NCBI RefSeq assembly: GCF_000017405.1
Contig: NC_009667.1
Span: 2,466,001-2,530,000, forward strand
Length of the DNA stretch: 64,000 nt
Reading direction: 5' to 3'
From: Brucella anthropi ATCC 49188
GTDB lineage: Bacteria; Pseudomonadota; Alphaproteobacteria; Rhizobiales; Rhizobiaceae
Positions within the stretch are counted from its first letter, which is position 1. Every line of letters begins with the position of its first letter. The translations under genes were made by a program, and so were the position numbers. The notes beneath the pieces were generated by a model. That model did not search any database. It saw only the letters and a list, made by a program, of their open reading frames with translations, and was not told the DNA's origin. Positions 27,835-36,891 of the stretch are shown here, piece by piece.

Positions 27835-27870
27835 GGTGACTATGAAAGTAATATGACTTTCCCTGTCACC
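27835..27870 (+). promoter_or_regulatory. Interrupted inverted repeat upstream of acpXL
   Basis: GGTGAC-TAT-GAAAGT then AATATG then ACTTTC-CCT-GTCACC: two pairs of perfect 6-base arms around a short centre, 76-111 bases upstream of acpXL. Could be an operator for a dimeric repressor or a leader RNA hairpin. It has no T-tract, so it is not an obvious terminator. Confidence 0.5.
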
Positions 27871-27945
27871 GGAAAAACGCTAGACACGCGCAAACAGTCA
27901 GATGCGTGCCAACTGTGGCACCGCCATGAATAAAGGAATCGAAAC

Positions 27946-28227
27946 TTGTCCTCTACTTTTGACAAAGTCGCCGACATCATCGCCGAAACCAGTGAAATCG
28001 ACCGTGACACCATCACGCCAGATAGCCACACCATCGACGATCTGGGCATCGACAGCCTCGACTTCCTCGACATCGTCTTCGCCATCGACAAGGCTTTCGG
28101 CATCAAGATTCCGCTTGAGCAGTGGACCCAGGAAGTGAACGAAGGCAAGGTTCCGACCGAAGAATATTTTGTTCTCAAGAACCTCTGCGCAAAAATCGAT
28201 GAGCTGGTTGCAGCCAAAAAAGGCTGA
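27946..28227 (+). CDS. acpXL: Acyl carrier protein AcpXL
   Basis: 93-residue specialised ACP carrying the 27-hydroxyoctacosanoate chain for lipid A in Rhizobiales. [17 protein letters not shown] holds the phosphopantetheine Ser37; the sequence closely follows rhizobial AcpXL as I recall it. The start is a TTG at 27946 preceded by AAAGGAA at 27933; no ATG lies at the expected N-terminus. First gene of the very-long-chain acyl cluster. Confidence 0.95.
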   Translation: MSSTFDKVADIIAETSEIDRDTITPDSHTIDDLGIDSLDFLDIVFAIDKAFGIKIPLEQWTQEVNEGKVPTEEYFVLKNLCAKIDELVAAKKG

Positions 28228-28348
28228 TCCGGCACATAATATGGCGGTATTGAGGGGTGAACAGAAATGTTCGCCCTGATTCCGTTTCTGGTAGCGCGAA
28301 TTTTTCGCGTGTCAGAGCAGTCTCAGCATCGACGGACAAACGGGACCC

Positions 28349-29530
28349 ATGCAGAACAATAAAGTCGTCATCACAGGTATCGGCATCATCTCCTCGCTCG
28401 GCGAAGGGGTCGATGTGCATTGGAACGCTTTCTCGAAGGCTGGCACTGAGCCGCGCCTCGAAAAGGAAGCCTTTGCGCCTTACACTGTTCATCCATTGGG
28501 TGAAGTGGACTGGAGCCTGCAGATTCCAAAGCGTGGCGATCAGCGCCAGATGGAAACCTGGCAGCGCCTTGGCACCTATGCCGCAGGGCTTGCTCTGCAG
28601 GATGCTGGCATGAAGGACGACGAGGCGCTTTGCGCGACCATGGATATGGTCGTGGGTGCCGGTGGTGGCGAACGCGACATCACCGTCGATATGCAGATTC
28701 TGGATGAAGGCCGCACCCGCAACGATCGCGGCGTCATGCTGAATGAGAAACTCTCGACTGAACTTCGCCCGACCCTGTTTCTGGCGCAGCTTTCCAACCT
28801 GCTCGCAGGCAATATTTCGATCGTCCACAAGGTGACCGGTTCTTCGCGTACCTTCATGGGCGAAGAAGGTTCCGGCCTTTCGGCTATCGAAACCGCAGCG
28901 GCGCGCATTCGCACGGGTCAGAGCACTCATGCGCTGGTTGGCGGTTCCTACAATGCCGAACATTTCGACATGATTCTCGGTCACGAGCTTGGCGGACTGC
29001 TCAAGCATGATGGTTGGGCGCCGCTCTGGCAGCGTGACGGTTCGGCTGGCGGCGGCATGATTTCCGGTTCCGGCGGCGTGTTCCTTGTTCTGGAAAGCGC
29101 TGACCACGCAGCCAAGCGCGGCGCACGCGCCTATGCGGAAGTTGCCGGCATCGAAAGTGCACAGATCCGGCGCGACAATGCCGATCTTACGAACACCATC
29201 CGTGAACTCATCCTCGCAGCCAATGACGGCAAGGACCCCTCCTATGTTGTTTCCGCTGCTTCCGGCGCCCATGAAGCGACCGGCGCGGAGAAAACCGCAT
29301 TGGACGCTCTGTCAGCCACTTATCGCGGCATATCCGGCCTGACCGGTCATTTGCGCGAAGCGCAGTTCCCGCTGGCGCTGGCACTTGCGGCCATATCCGT
29401 CTGGAAAGGCGAGGCTTTTGCACCGCTGGATGCATCCGAAAAGGATGCCAGTGGCCCAATCAGCGAAGCAATTGTCACCGCAGTCGGAGCGACTCGTGCC
29501 GAAGGCGCAGCAAAGCTGGTGAGAGTATAA
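28349..29530 (+). CDS. fabF2XL: Ketosynthase-like protein of lipid A VLCFA cluster (lacks active-site Cys)
   Basis: 393-residue beta-ketoacyl-ACP synthase fold (starts VVITGIGIISSLGEG). The position of the catalytic TACASG motif reads SSRTFMGEEGSGLSA: no Cys. The first catalytic His motif (NAHGT) is replaced by SAASGAHEA; only the late GH is kept (GLTGHLREA). So it probably does not condense by itself. It overlaps no neighbour but ends 1 base before the intact ketosynthase at 29532, and likely forms a heterodimer with it, resembling KS-beta/chain length factor. In rhizobia it is called fabF2XL. Confidence 0.85.
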   Translation: MQNNKVVITGIGIISSLGEGVDVHWNAFSKAGTEPRLEKEAFAPYTVHPLGEVDWSLQIPKRGDQRQMETWQRLGTYAAGLALQDAGMKDDEALCATMDMVVGAGGGERDITVDMQILDEGRTRNDRGVMLNEKLSTELRPTLFLAQLSNLLAGNISIVHKVTGSSRTFMGEEGSGLSAIETAAARIRTGQSTHALVGGSYNAEHFDMILGHELGGLLKHDGWAPLWQRDGSAGGGMISGSGGVFLVLESADHAAKRGARAYAEVAGIESAQIRRDNADLTNTIRELILAANDGKDPSYVVSAASGAHEATGAEKTALDALSATYRGISGLTGHLREAQFPLALALAAISVWKGEAFAPLDASEKDASGPISEAIVTAVGATRAEGAAKLVRV

Positions 29531-29531
29531 G

Positions 29532-30809
29532 ATGACGAAATATACAGACCATCTCGGCCGTCCCATTGTCGCCATCACCGGCGCAGGTGTGGTTTCCTCG
29601 CTCGGTCAGGGCAAGGAAGACAATTGGGCTGCATTGACCGGCGGAAAATCGGGTATCCATGCCATCACCCGCTTTCCAACCGACAACCTCAATACACGCT
29701 TCTCCGGAACTGTCGATTTCCTGGCCGAAAGCGATGTGGGCGCATCGGCGCTCTCCGAAGCGCTGGCCCGGCTCGCAGGTGAGGAAGCCCTTGCCCAGTC
29801 CGGTCTTTCGTCTACCGATTTCGGCGGTCCGCTTTTTCTGGCGGCTCCTCCGGTCGAACTGGACTGGAAAAGCCGGTTCGCACTTGATGCGACCGTGAAG
29901 AATGAAGGTCCGGCAAGCTATCAGCTCCTGCTGGAAGCATGCCGCCGCGCCCGTCAGAATGACCTCTTCAATACGACCCAGTTCGGCTATATCGCTGAAC
30001 GCCTGTCGGAAGCTTTTGGCACGCGCGGCCTGCCGATCACGCTTTCGACCGCATGTGCCTCGGGTGCGACTGCGATCCAGCTTGGTGTCGAAGCCATCCG
30101 TCGTGGCGAAAGTGATCGGGTTCTTTCCATCGGAACTGACGGCTCCGTCTCTGCCGAAGCCCTGATCCGCTTTTCGCTGCTTTCGGCCCTTTCCACCCAG
30201 AACGACAAGCCGGAAAAGGCTTCCAAGCCCTTCTCCAAGGACCGCGACGGCTTTGCCATGTCGGAAGGTTCCGGCGCGCTGGTGATGGAATCACTCGAAA
30301 GCGCTGTTGCACGCGGCGCCAAGGTTCTGGGCATTCTGGCCGGTTGCGGCGAAAAGGCCGATGATTTCCACCGCACCCGTTCCAAGCCGGACGCTTCACC
30401 TGCCATTGGCACGGTGCGCGCCGCATTGGCCGATGCCGGTCTGACCGAAGAGCAGATTTCTTACATCAACGCCCACGGCACCTCGACGCCGGAAAACGAC
30501 AAGATGGAATATCTGGCGCTTTCGACCGTATTCGGCGACAAGCTTGCCTCCATCCCGGTTTCCTCCAACAAGTCGATGATCGGCCACACGCTGACCGCTG
30601 CAGGTGCTATCGAGGCAGTCTTCTCGCTGCTGACGATCCAGACGGGCACCCTGCCCCCGACCATCAATTATGACAATCCGGACCCGGCTATTCCGCTTGA
30701 TGTCGTGCCGAATGTGAAGCGTCAGGCAGAAGTTTCTGCCGTGCTTTCCAACTCGTTCGGTTTCGGCGGACAGAATACGAGCCTTGTTTTGGCGGCAAAT
30801 CCGAATTAA
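29532..30809 (+). CDS. fabF1XL: Beta-ketoacyl-ACP synthase of lipid A VLCFA cluster (catalytic)
   Basis: 425-residue KASII-type enzyme with the full triad: Cys175 in STACASGATAI, His315 in INAHGTSTPEND, His352 in NKSMIGHTLTAAG. Elongates acyl chains on AcpXL toward C28. Starts one base after fabF2XL ends, so the pair is co-translated and probably heterodimeric. No internal defects. Confidence 0.92.
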   Translation: MTKYTDHLGRPIVAITGAGVVSSLGQGKEDNWAALTGGKSGIHAITRFPTDNLNTRFSGTVDFLAESDVGASALSEALARLAGEEALAQSGLSSTDFGGPLFLAAPPVELDWKSRFALDATVKNEGPASYQLLLEACRRARQNDLFNTTQFGYIAERLSEAFGTRGLPITLSTACASGATAIQLGVEAIRRGESDRVLSIGTDGSVSAEALIRFSLLSALSTQNDKPEKASKPFSKDRDGFAMSEGSGALVMESLESAVARGAKVLGILAGCGEKADDFHRTRSKPDASPAIGTVRAALADAGLTEEQISYINAHGTSTPENDKMEYLALSTVFGDKLASIPVSSNKSMIGHTLTAAGAIEAVFSLLTIQTGTLPPTINYDNPDPAIPLDVVPNVKRQAEVSAVLSNSFGFGGQNTSLVLAANPN

Positions 30810-30889
30810 TCGGTCCGACAAATACGAATTTTCCCATGATCCCGGACGGTTCGCCGTTTCCGGGATTATGTCTTGAAAAGGATTACTTC

Positions 30890-31918
30890 ATGCGCGCCTT
30901 GCAGCTTCTCGACGATCGCCGCCTTGAAATCACCGATATCGCACCGCCGCCTGCCCCCGGCATTGGCGAGGTAACCGTGAAGATCAAGGCCGTTGCGCTC
31001 AACCACATCGACGTGTGGGGCTGGCGCGGCATGGCGTTTGCCAAGCGCAAGATGCCGCTGGTTATCGGTGCGGAAGCTTCAGGCGTTGTGGATGCTGTCG
31101 GCTCCGGCGTTTCCAATCTCCTGCCCGGTCAGCTCGTCTCGATCTATGGTGCGCGCACCTGTGGTCTTTGCCGCGCCTGCCGCGAAGGCCGTGACAATCT
31201 GTGCGAACATGTCGGCGGCGTACATGGTTTCCATCTCGACGGCTTTGCCTGCGAGGCAGTGAACCTGCCTGCCCGTCTTCTCGTTCCGGCACCTCCCGGT
31301 GTGGATGCCATCGGCGCCGCCGTCGCCCCTGTAACCTTCGGTACGGTCGAGCACATGCTGTTCGACAATGCCAAGCTTGAGCCCGGCGAAACCGTTCTCG
31401 TTCAGGCTGGCGGTTCCGGCATCGGTTCAGCCGCGATCCAGCTTGCCAAGAAGGTGGGCTGCACGGTCATCACGACAGTCGGTTCCGACGACAAGATCGA
31501 GAAGGCCAAGGCACTCGGCGCCGATCACGTCATCAACTACCGGGAAGACCGCTTCGAGGGCGTGGTGCGCAAGCTCACCAAGAAGAAGGGTGTGGATGTG
31601 GTGTTCGAGCATGTCGGCGCGGATACCTGGGCCGGTTCGATGCTTTGCATGAAGCGCGGCGCGCGTCTCGTCACCTGCGGCTCGACCTCCGGCGTCTCGA
31701 CCAATATGAACCTGATGCAGCTCTTCCAGCAGCAGCTCAAGATTCTGGGTTCGTTTGGCTGCCGTATGGAAAACATGGCCGACGCCATGCAGAAAATGGC
31801 GCGCGGCATCGTGCATCCGGTCATCGACACCGTGGTCGGCTTCAACGATATCGACACGGCGCTGAAGCGCATGGAAGGCCGCGACGTCTTCGGCAAGATC
31901 ATTCTCGAGATCGACTGA
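30890..31918 (+). CDS. adhXL: Zinc-binding dehydrogenase of lipid A VLCFA cluster
   Basis: 342-residue MDR-family oxidoreductase. The catalytic-domain motif NHIDVWGWRGM, structural Zn cysteines in CGLCRACREGRDNLCE, and the Rossmann motif VQAGGSGIGSAAIQLAKKVG are visible. Position after the ketosynthases matches the adh gene of rhizobial VLCFA clusters, where a role in acyl reduction is proposed but not shown. ATG 30890 gives the canonical MRALQLLDDR start, preceded by GAAAAGGATT. The reaction is not assigned. Confidence 0.87.
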   Translation: MRALQLLDDRRLEITDIAPPPAPGIGEVTVKIKAVALNHIDVWGWRGMAFAKRKMPLVIGAEASGVVDAVGSGVSNLLPGQLVSIYGARTCGLCRACREGRDNLCEHVGGVHGFHLDGFACEAVNLPARLLVPAPPGVDAIGAAVAPVTFGTVEHMLFDNAKLEPGETVLVQAGGSGIGSAAIQLAKKVGCTVITTVGSDDKIEKAKALGADHVINYREDRFEGVVRKLTKKKGVDVVFEHVGADTWAGSMLCMKRGARLVTCGSTSGVSTNMNLMQLFQQQLKILGSFGCRMENMADAMQKMARGIVHPVIDTVVGFNDIDTALKRMEGRDVFGKIILEID

Positions 31919-31931
31919 GTCGCCCACGTCC

Positions 31932-32858
31932 ATGATGTTCAAGCTGAAACTTCTGCTCTTCCGCTGGACCCGCAAGCTGAAGCAGTTCAACTACTGGCTC
32001 TGGGCGCAGGCCGTCTTTCTGCTGCTTGGCTTGCTGCGCCTTTTTCCGGCGAAGGCTGCAATCAGCTTTTCAGCCAAGGTGGCCCGTCTGGTCGGGCCGC
32101 TGACGCCGCGCCACAAGGTTGCCACCGATAATCTGCGTCAGGCTTATCCTGAGAAAAGCGACGCGGAAATCGAGGAAATCGCCCGCGAAATGTGGGATTC
32201 GATGGCGCGCCTTTTCGCGGAATATATCTTCCTCGACGCCGTTTTCGACTTCGACCCCAACGCCACAACGCCGGGCCTGGTCGAAGTGGAAGGCATTCCG
32301 ATTTTCGAACGCCTCCGCGACGAGAAGAAGCCGCATATCTTCTTCACCGCTCATACCGGTAATTTCGAGCTTCTGCCGATCTGCGCCGCCACCTTCGGCC
32401 TGAACGTTACGGCGCTCTTCCGCCCGCCAAACAATCCCTATATCGCCAACAAGGTTCTGAAGGCCCGTCGCACCAATATGGGCCATCTGGTGCCGTCGAA
32501 AGCTGGGGCCGCGTGGTCGCTTGCGCATATCCTCGATGAAGGCGGCAATGTCGGTATGCTGGTGGACCAGAAATTCCGCCGCGGTGTGCCTTCCACCTTC
32601 TTCAATCGCCCGGTGAAGACCAATCCACTGTTGGCCAAGCTTGCGCGGCAATATGATTGCGACGTCTATCCGGCACGCTGTATCCGCCTTCCCGGCGGGC
32701 GCTATCGTCTCGAACTCTATGAGCGCATGGAATTGCCGCGCGACGACAAGGGCGAGATCGATGTTGCCGCAACCGCACAGCTGTTGAACGATACCGTCGA
32801 AACATGGGTGCGCGAATATCCCGGCCAGTGGATGTGGTTCCACAAGCGCTGGGGATAG
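31932..32858 (+). CDS. lpxXL: Lipid A very-long-chain acyltransferase LpxXL (LpxL/HtrB family)
   Basis: 308-residue inner-membrane acyltransferase that transfers the AcpXL-bound very long chain to the 2' secondary position of lipid A. N-terminal membrane segment (about 20-40), and the catalytic H(X4)E motif HTGNFELLP; DQKFRRGVPSTFF and VYPARCIRLPGGRYRLEL are family features. Last gene of the acpXL-KS-KS-adh run, with a 13-base spacing. The assignment is from context plus motif. Confidence 0.9.
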   Translation: MMFKLKLLLFRWTRKLKQFNYWLWAQAVFLLLGLLRLFPAKAAISFSAKVARLVGPLTPRHKVATDNLRQAYPEKSDAEIEEIAREMWDSMARLFAEYIFLDAVFDFDPNATTPGLVEVEGIPIFERLRDEKKPHIFFTAHTGNFELLPICAATFGLNVTALFRPPNNPYIANKVLKARRTNMGHLVPSKAGAAWSLAHILDEGGNVGMLVDQKFRRGVPSTFFNRPVKTNPLLAKLARQYDCDVYPARCIRLPGGRYRLELYERMELPRDDKGEIDVAATAQLLNDTVETWVREYPGQWMWFHKRWG

Positions 32859-32909
32859 GATTCTTGCCCCTCATGTGCTAGGGGCTGGCCAAAGTTACGG
32901 AGATCACAT

Positions 32910-33587
32910 ATGCGCCCCATCGCCATCGCCCCGTCCATTCTTTCCGCCGATTTCGCCCGTCTTGGCGAAGAAGTCGATGCCGTGCTGGAAGCCGGTGCCG
33001 ACTGGGTGCATATCGACGTCATGGATGGCCATTTTGTGCCGAACATTACTTTCGGCCCGCAGGTGGTGAAGGCGATCCGCCCGCGCACCAAGGCATTCTT
33101 CGATGCGCATCTGATGATTGCGCCTTGCGATCCCTATCTGGCACCCTTTGCCGATGCCGGTTGCGATCTCATCACAATTCACGCCGAAGCCGGTCCGCAC
33201 ACGCACCGTTCGCTGCAGTCGATCCGCGCTCTGGGCAAGAAAGCCGGTCTGGCGCTTAACCCGGCAACGCCCGCCGAAGCGCTGACGAACGTCATCGATG
33301 ATGTCGATCTCGTCCTCGTCATGACCGTCAATCCCGGTTTTGGCGGCCAGAAGTTCATCACGCCGATGCTCGACAAGATCAAGCGCGTCCGCGAAATGGT
33401 TGGCGACCGCCCTATCGATATCGAAGTTGACGGCGGTATTACACCGGAAACCGCAGGCTCGGTCGTTGCAGCAGGCGCCAACATTCTCGTGGCCGGTTCT
33501 GCCGTTTACAAGGGCAACTCCGTCGAGAGCTACCGCGCCAATATCCAGGCGATCCGCACCGCTGCCCAGGCCGCACGTAATCACTAA
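32910..33587 (+). CDS. rpe: Ribulose-phosphate 3-epimerase
   Basis: 225-residue TIM-barrel enzyme of the pentose phosphate and Calvin-type pathways interconverting Ru5P and Xu5[36 protein letters not shown] (metal His/Asp), [13 protein letters not shown] and [12 protein letters not shown] (metal Asp) are all present. Directly after lpxXL on the same strand. Confidence 0.97.
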   Translation: MRPIAIAPSILSADFARLGEEVDAVLEAGADWVHIDVMDGHFVPNITFGPQVVKAIRPRTKAFFDAHLMIAPCDPYLAPFADAGCDLITIHAEAGPHTHRSLQSIRALGKKAGLALNPATPAEALTNVIDDVDLVLVMTVNPGFGGQKFITPMLDKIKRVREMVGDRPIDIEVDGGITPETAGSVVAAGANILVAGSAVYKGNSVESYRANIQAIRTAAQAARNH

Positions 33588-33623
33588 ACTCCGTCCGTCT
33601 ATTCCATTCTATAGGATGCACCC

Positions 33624-34925
33624 ATGATCCCGCGCTATTCCCGGCCTGAAATGGTCGCCATCTGGTCGCCCGAAACGAAGTTCCGCATCTGGTTCGAGAT
33701 CGAAGCCTATGCCTGTGAAGCGCTGGCGCAACTCGGCGTCATCCCGAAGGAAGCGGCAAAGACCATCTGGGAAAAGGGTAGCGTGGCGAAATTTGACGTC
33801 GCCCGTATCGATGAAATCGAGGCCGTCACGAAGCATGACGTCATTGCATTCCTGACCCATCTGGCCGAATTCATCGGTCCGGACAGCCGCTTTGTGCATC
33901 AGGGCATGACCTCTTCGGACGTGCTCGACACCACGCTCAACGTCCAGCTCGTACGCGCTGCCGATCTGCTGCTTGCCGACATGGACCGCGTTCTGGAAGC
34001 TCTGAAGAAGCGTGCTTTTGAACACAAGGACACGGTCCGCATCGGCCGCAGCCACGGCATCCATGCCGAACCGACGACCATGGGCCTCACCTTTGCGCGC
34101 TTCTATGCCGAGATGGCACGTGGCCGCGCCCGCCTCGTTGCGGCGCGCGAGGAAATCGCGACCGGCGCTATTTCCGGTGCCGTCGGCACATTCGCCAATA
34201 TCGACCCGCGTGTGGAAGAATATGTCTGCGCCAAGCTCGGCCTCGAAGCAGAGCCGGTTTCGACGCAGGTGATCCCGCGTGACCGCCATGCAATGTTCTT
34301 TGCAACGCTCGGCGTCATCGCCTCTTCGATGGAAAACATCGCCATCGAAATCCGCCATATGCAGCGCACGGAAGTTCTGGAAGCGGAAGAATTCTTCTCA
34401 CCGGGCCAGAAGGGTTCGTCGGCCATGCCGCACAAGCGCAACCCGGTTCTGACCGAAAACCTGACCGGCCTCGCCCGTCTGGTTCGCATGTCGGTAACGC
34501 CTGCGATGGAAAACGTGGCTCTCTGGCACGAACGCGATATTTCGCATTCGAGCGTCGAACGTGCGATTGGCCCGGACACCACCATCACGCTCGACTTCGC
34601 GCTCAACCGTCTGGCTGGCGTGATCGAAAAGCTGGTCATCTACCCCGACAACATGCTGAAAAACATGAACAAGTTCCGCGGTCTGGTGCATTCGCAGCGC
34701 GTGCTGCTGGCGCTGACACAGGCTGGCGTATCACGCGAAGACGCCTATCGTCTCGTGCAGCGCAACGCCATGAAGGTCTGGGAACAGGGTGCCGACTTCC
34801 TTGAGGAACTGCTGGCCGACACGGAAGTACGCGCGGCTCTTTCCGAAGAACAGATCCGCGAAAAGTTCGATCTCGGCTACCACACCAAGCATGTAGATAC
34901 GATTTTCAAGCGCGTCTTCGGTTGA
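33624..34925 (+). CDS. purB: Adenylosuccinate lyase
   Basis: 433-residue homotetrameric lyase of purine synthesis, cleaving SAICAR and adenylosuccinate. TSSDVLDTTLNVQL, GRSHGIHAEPTTMG (His) and the fumarase-superfamily signature GSSAMPHKRNP with the catalytic Ser in the flexible loop. Length and domain order are normal. Followed at a distance by a dispersed repeat and then a terminator. Confidence 0.97.
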   Translation: MIPRYSRPEMVAIWSPETKFRIWFEIEAYACEALAQLGVIPKEAAKTIWEKGSVAKFDVARIDEIEAVTKHDVIAFLTHLAEFIGPDSRFVHQGMTSSDVLDTTLNVQLVRAADLLLADMDRVLEALKKRAFEHKDTVRIGRSHGIHAEPTTMGLTFARFYAEMARGRARLVAAREEIATGAISGAVGTFANIDPRVEEYVCAKLGLEAEPVSTQVIPRDRHAMFFATLGVIASSMENIAIEIRHMQRTEVLEAEEFFSPGQKGSSAMPHKRNPVLTENLTGLARLVRMSVTPAMENVALWHERDISHSSVERAIGPDTTITLDFALNRLAGVIEKLVIYPDNMLKNMNKFRGLVHSQRVLLALTQAGVSREDAYRLVQRNAMKVWEQGADFLEELLADTEVRAALSEEQIREKFDLGYHTKHVDTIFKRVFG

Positions 34926-34942
34926 AGTGGCGCTGCCCACCC

Positions 34943-35056
34943 CTCCCTCACCCTGAGGAGCCGTTGAAAACGGCGTCTCGAAGGGCTGAGGGAAACACTC
35001 CGCCTGCCCTCATCCTTCGAGGCTTTGCTTCGCTCCGCACCTCAGGATGAGGGAGG
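34943..35056 (+). repeat. Paired-hairpin dispersed repeat (CCTCA type)
   Basis: Two adjacent hairpins: TCCCTCACCCTGAGGAG ... CTGAGGGA (with internal CCGTTGAAAACGG), and CCCTCATCCTTCGAGG ... CTCAGGATGAGGGA. Elements of this kind are common between genes in rhizobia and Brucella. No coding potential. Confidence 0.75.
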
Positions 35057-35073
35057 AAGCACGGAGACAGGAA

Positions 35074-35108
35074 TAAGCCCCATGTTCATGAAAACATGGG
35101 GCTTTTTT
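35074..35108 (+). terminator. Terminator between purB and the VOC gene
   Basis: AAGCCCCATGTTTTCATG-type arms (AAGCCCCATGTTCATGAAAA then CATGGGGCTTTTTT), strong stem and T-tract on the + strand; serves purB, 150 bases downstream of its stop. Confidence 0.8.
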
Positions 35109-35128
35109 ACATTCAGGAGATGGGCTGG

Positions 35129-36085
35129 TTACGCCTTGGTCTTGATCGTATTGACCACGTTGCCCCATGGATCCACGAAGGTGCTGTTGTTACCGCCACG
35201 CGTGTCTTCCAGCTCAACCCAGCCGAGGCCGGTCCGATCTTCGTCACGCTTGCCCGCACCGGCACTCTGCCAGGCATTGGCAGCGATATGGTGATGGTAG
35301 CGCCCGGTGGACATGAACACAGCCCGGTCACCATAGGTTTGAACGGTTTCGAGGCCGAGTTCATTGTGCCAGAAGGTTTCGGCTTCATGGGCATTGCCGA
35401 CGCGCAGATGAACGTGACCAACCACGGTGTTTTGCGGTGCGCCGTCCCATTCTCCGCCCTCGCGCTTGATGACATCGAGCAGATTGCTGACATCGAGCGG
35501 ATCGGTGCTCATGGCAACACGGTCGCCATTCCACTGCCACTCATTATTCGGACGATCTGAATAGATTTCGATACCGTTGCCCTCGGGATCGGTCAGATAG
35601 ATGGCTTCGCTTACCTTGTGATCCGATGCACCGCTGACCGGCAATTGCTTGTCGATGGCGCGGCGCGACCAGCGCGCAAGGTCGCCACGTGTCGGCAGCA
35701 GGAATGCGGTGTGATACAGACCGGCGCTGCGCGGGTCGTCCGGCCTGGCCGCCGAAAACTGTTCAATTTCCATCAGTTCGCGGTCGCCGGCGCCGAGTAC
35801 AATCGACGCGCCGCGACGCGTCATCTCACGCAAGCCGACGACATCGCGATAATATTCAGCCAATGTTTCGGCATCGCGCGCCTTCAGGCCAACGCGAGCC
35901 ACACGCATTGGCGTGGTCATTGCGAATGGAAGCGGAGCAACCGTACGTTCGGTTTCGACTGCGGTTGCTCTCAAATGCTGTGTCATGTCGCCCTCCTTCG
36001 ACGGCATTTCTGCGCGAACAGGAAGAATGTTGGCCATGACAGCAGTCCCGGCAGCGCCGAGGATATTACGTCTGCTGATTGTCAT
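35129..36085 (-). CDS. VOC-family dioxygenase-like protein with possible Tat signal
   Basis: Vicinal-oxygen-chelate protein of the CatE type (two VOC modules; catechol 2,3-dioxygenase/glyoxalase fold). Metal-ligand-like residues occur in GLYHTAFLLPT, VVGHVHLRVGN and the C-terminal GWVELEDTRG. Two starts are plausible. ATG 36085 (GGAGAGA upstream) adds a leader MTISRRNILGAAGTAVMANI...VRAE that looks like a twin-arginine signal. ATG 35986 has the better Shine-Dalgarno (AAGGAGGGCGAC) and gives a cytosolic protein starting MTQHLRATAV. Substrate unknown. Confidence 0.83.
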   Translation of the reverse strand: MTISRRNILGAAGTAVMANILPVRAEMPSKEGDMTQHLRATAVETERTVAPLPFAMTTPMRVARVGLKARDAETLAEYYRDVVGLREMTRRGASIVLGAGDRELMEIEQFSAARPDDPRSAGLYHTAFLLPTRGDLARWSRRAIDKQLPVSGASDHKVSEAIYLTDPEGNGIEIYSDRPNNEWQWNGDRVAMSTDPLDVSNLLDVIKREGGEWDGAPQNTVVGHVHLRVGNAHEAETFWHNELGLETVQTYGDRAVFMSTGRYHHHIAANAWQSAGAGKRDEDRTGLGWVELEDTRGGNNSTFVDPWGNVVNTIKTKA

Positions 36086-36253
36086 GCCAGTCTCTCCGTC
36101 GTGTTTCAAATCTTGCCTAAACATCACCATTTGGGACATGTTTCACAAGATCACGATCAGCGAACAGGCTGTTCATCATTCGCATGCCTTCTATACCAAG
36201 GATACAACAAGCACGGCTTGAAGAAGTTACAAAGCCTCTCTAAATGGGAAGCC

Positions 36254-36820
36254 ATGAAAGTCAAAGACGCAGATATCCTCATCATCCCCGGCTATACCAA
36301 TTCCGGCCCCGACCACTGGCAGACCCGTTGGGAGAGCAAACTCTCGACGGCGCGGCGCGTCGAGCAGGCCGAGTGGACCAAACCTGTTCGCGAAGACTGG
36401 ATTGGTGAAGTGGTAAAGGCCGCCAATGCGGCGACCAGGCCGATCGTTCTCGTCGCGCATTCGCTCGGCGTGGCAACTGCGGTTCATGCCTTGCCGCATT
36501 TTCAGCACAAGGTGGCTGGAGCCTTTTTCGTGGCGCCTCCGGATGTTTCCAACGACAAGATCCGCCCCAAGCATCTGATGACGTTTGGCCCCTACCCGCG
36601 TGAACGTCTGCCATTCCCCACGATCACCGTGGTCAGCCGCAACGATCCCTTCTCCAGCTTTGAAGCTGCCGAAGATGTCGTGAAGGACTGGGGTGCAATG
36701 CTGATCGATGCTGGCGAATCCGGGCATATCAACTCGGAATCCGGTCATGGACCGTGGCCGGAAGGCTCGATGGTGTTCGCCGAGTTCATGACGCAACTAC
36801 AGGCGCCCAAGCATCACTGA
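36254..36820 (+). CDS. RBBP9/YdeN-family alpha/beta hydrolase
   Basis: 188-residue serine hydrolase: LIIPGYTNSGPDHWQTRWE at the N-terminus, catalytic Ser in LVAHSLGVATAV, Asp in SRNDPFSSFEAA and His in SESGHGPWPEG. Cytoplasmic, substrate unknown. The ATG at 36254 is used because the family starts at this position. The gene upstream (VOC) diverges. Confidence 0.9.
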   Translation: MKVKDADILIIPGYTNSGPDHWQTRWESKLSTARRVEQAEWTKPVREDWIGEVVKAANAATRPIVLVAHSLGVATAVHALPHFQHKVAGAFFVAPPDVSNDKIRPKHLMTFGPYPRERLPFPTITVVSRNDPFSSFEAAEDVVKDWGAMLIDAGESGHINSESGHGPWPEGSMVFAEFMTQLQAPKHH

Positions 36821-36840
36821 TGTTTATTCATACAGCATGA

Positions 36841-36870
36841 AAAAGGCGGGTCATTAGCCCGCCTTTTCTT
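36841..36870. terminator. Bidirectional terminator between hydrolase and aldolase genes
   Basis: AAAAGGCGGG-TCATTAG-CCCGCCTTTTC with flanking A and T tracts; serves both convergent genes. Confidence 0.85.
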
Positions 36871-36891
36871 GTTGAATATCTTGCAATGGAA

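Noticed and set aside
28175..29272. 365-codon minus-strand frame opposite acpXL/fabF2XL
   Set aside because: Antisense shadow; contains Cys/His runs but no motif, and the sense genes are unambiguous.
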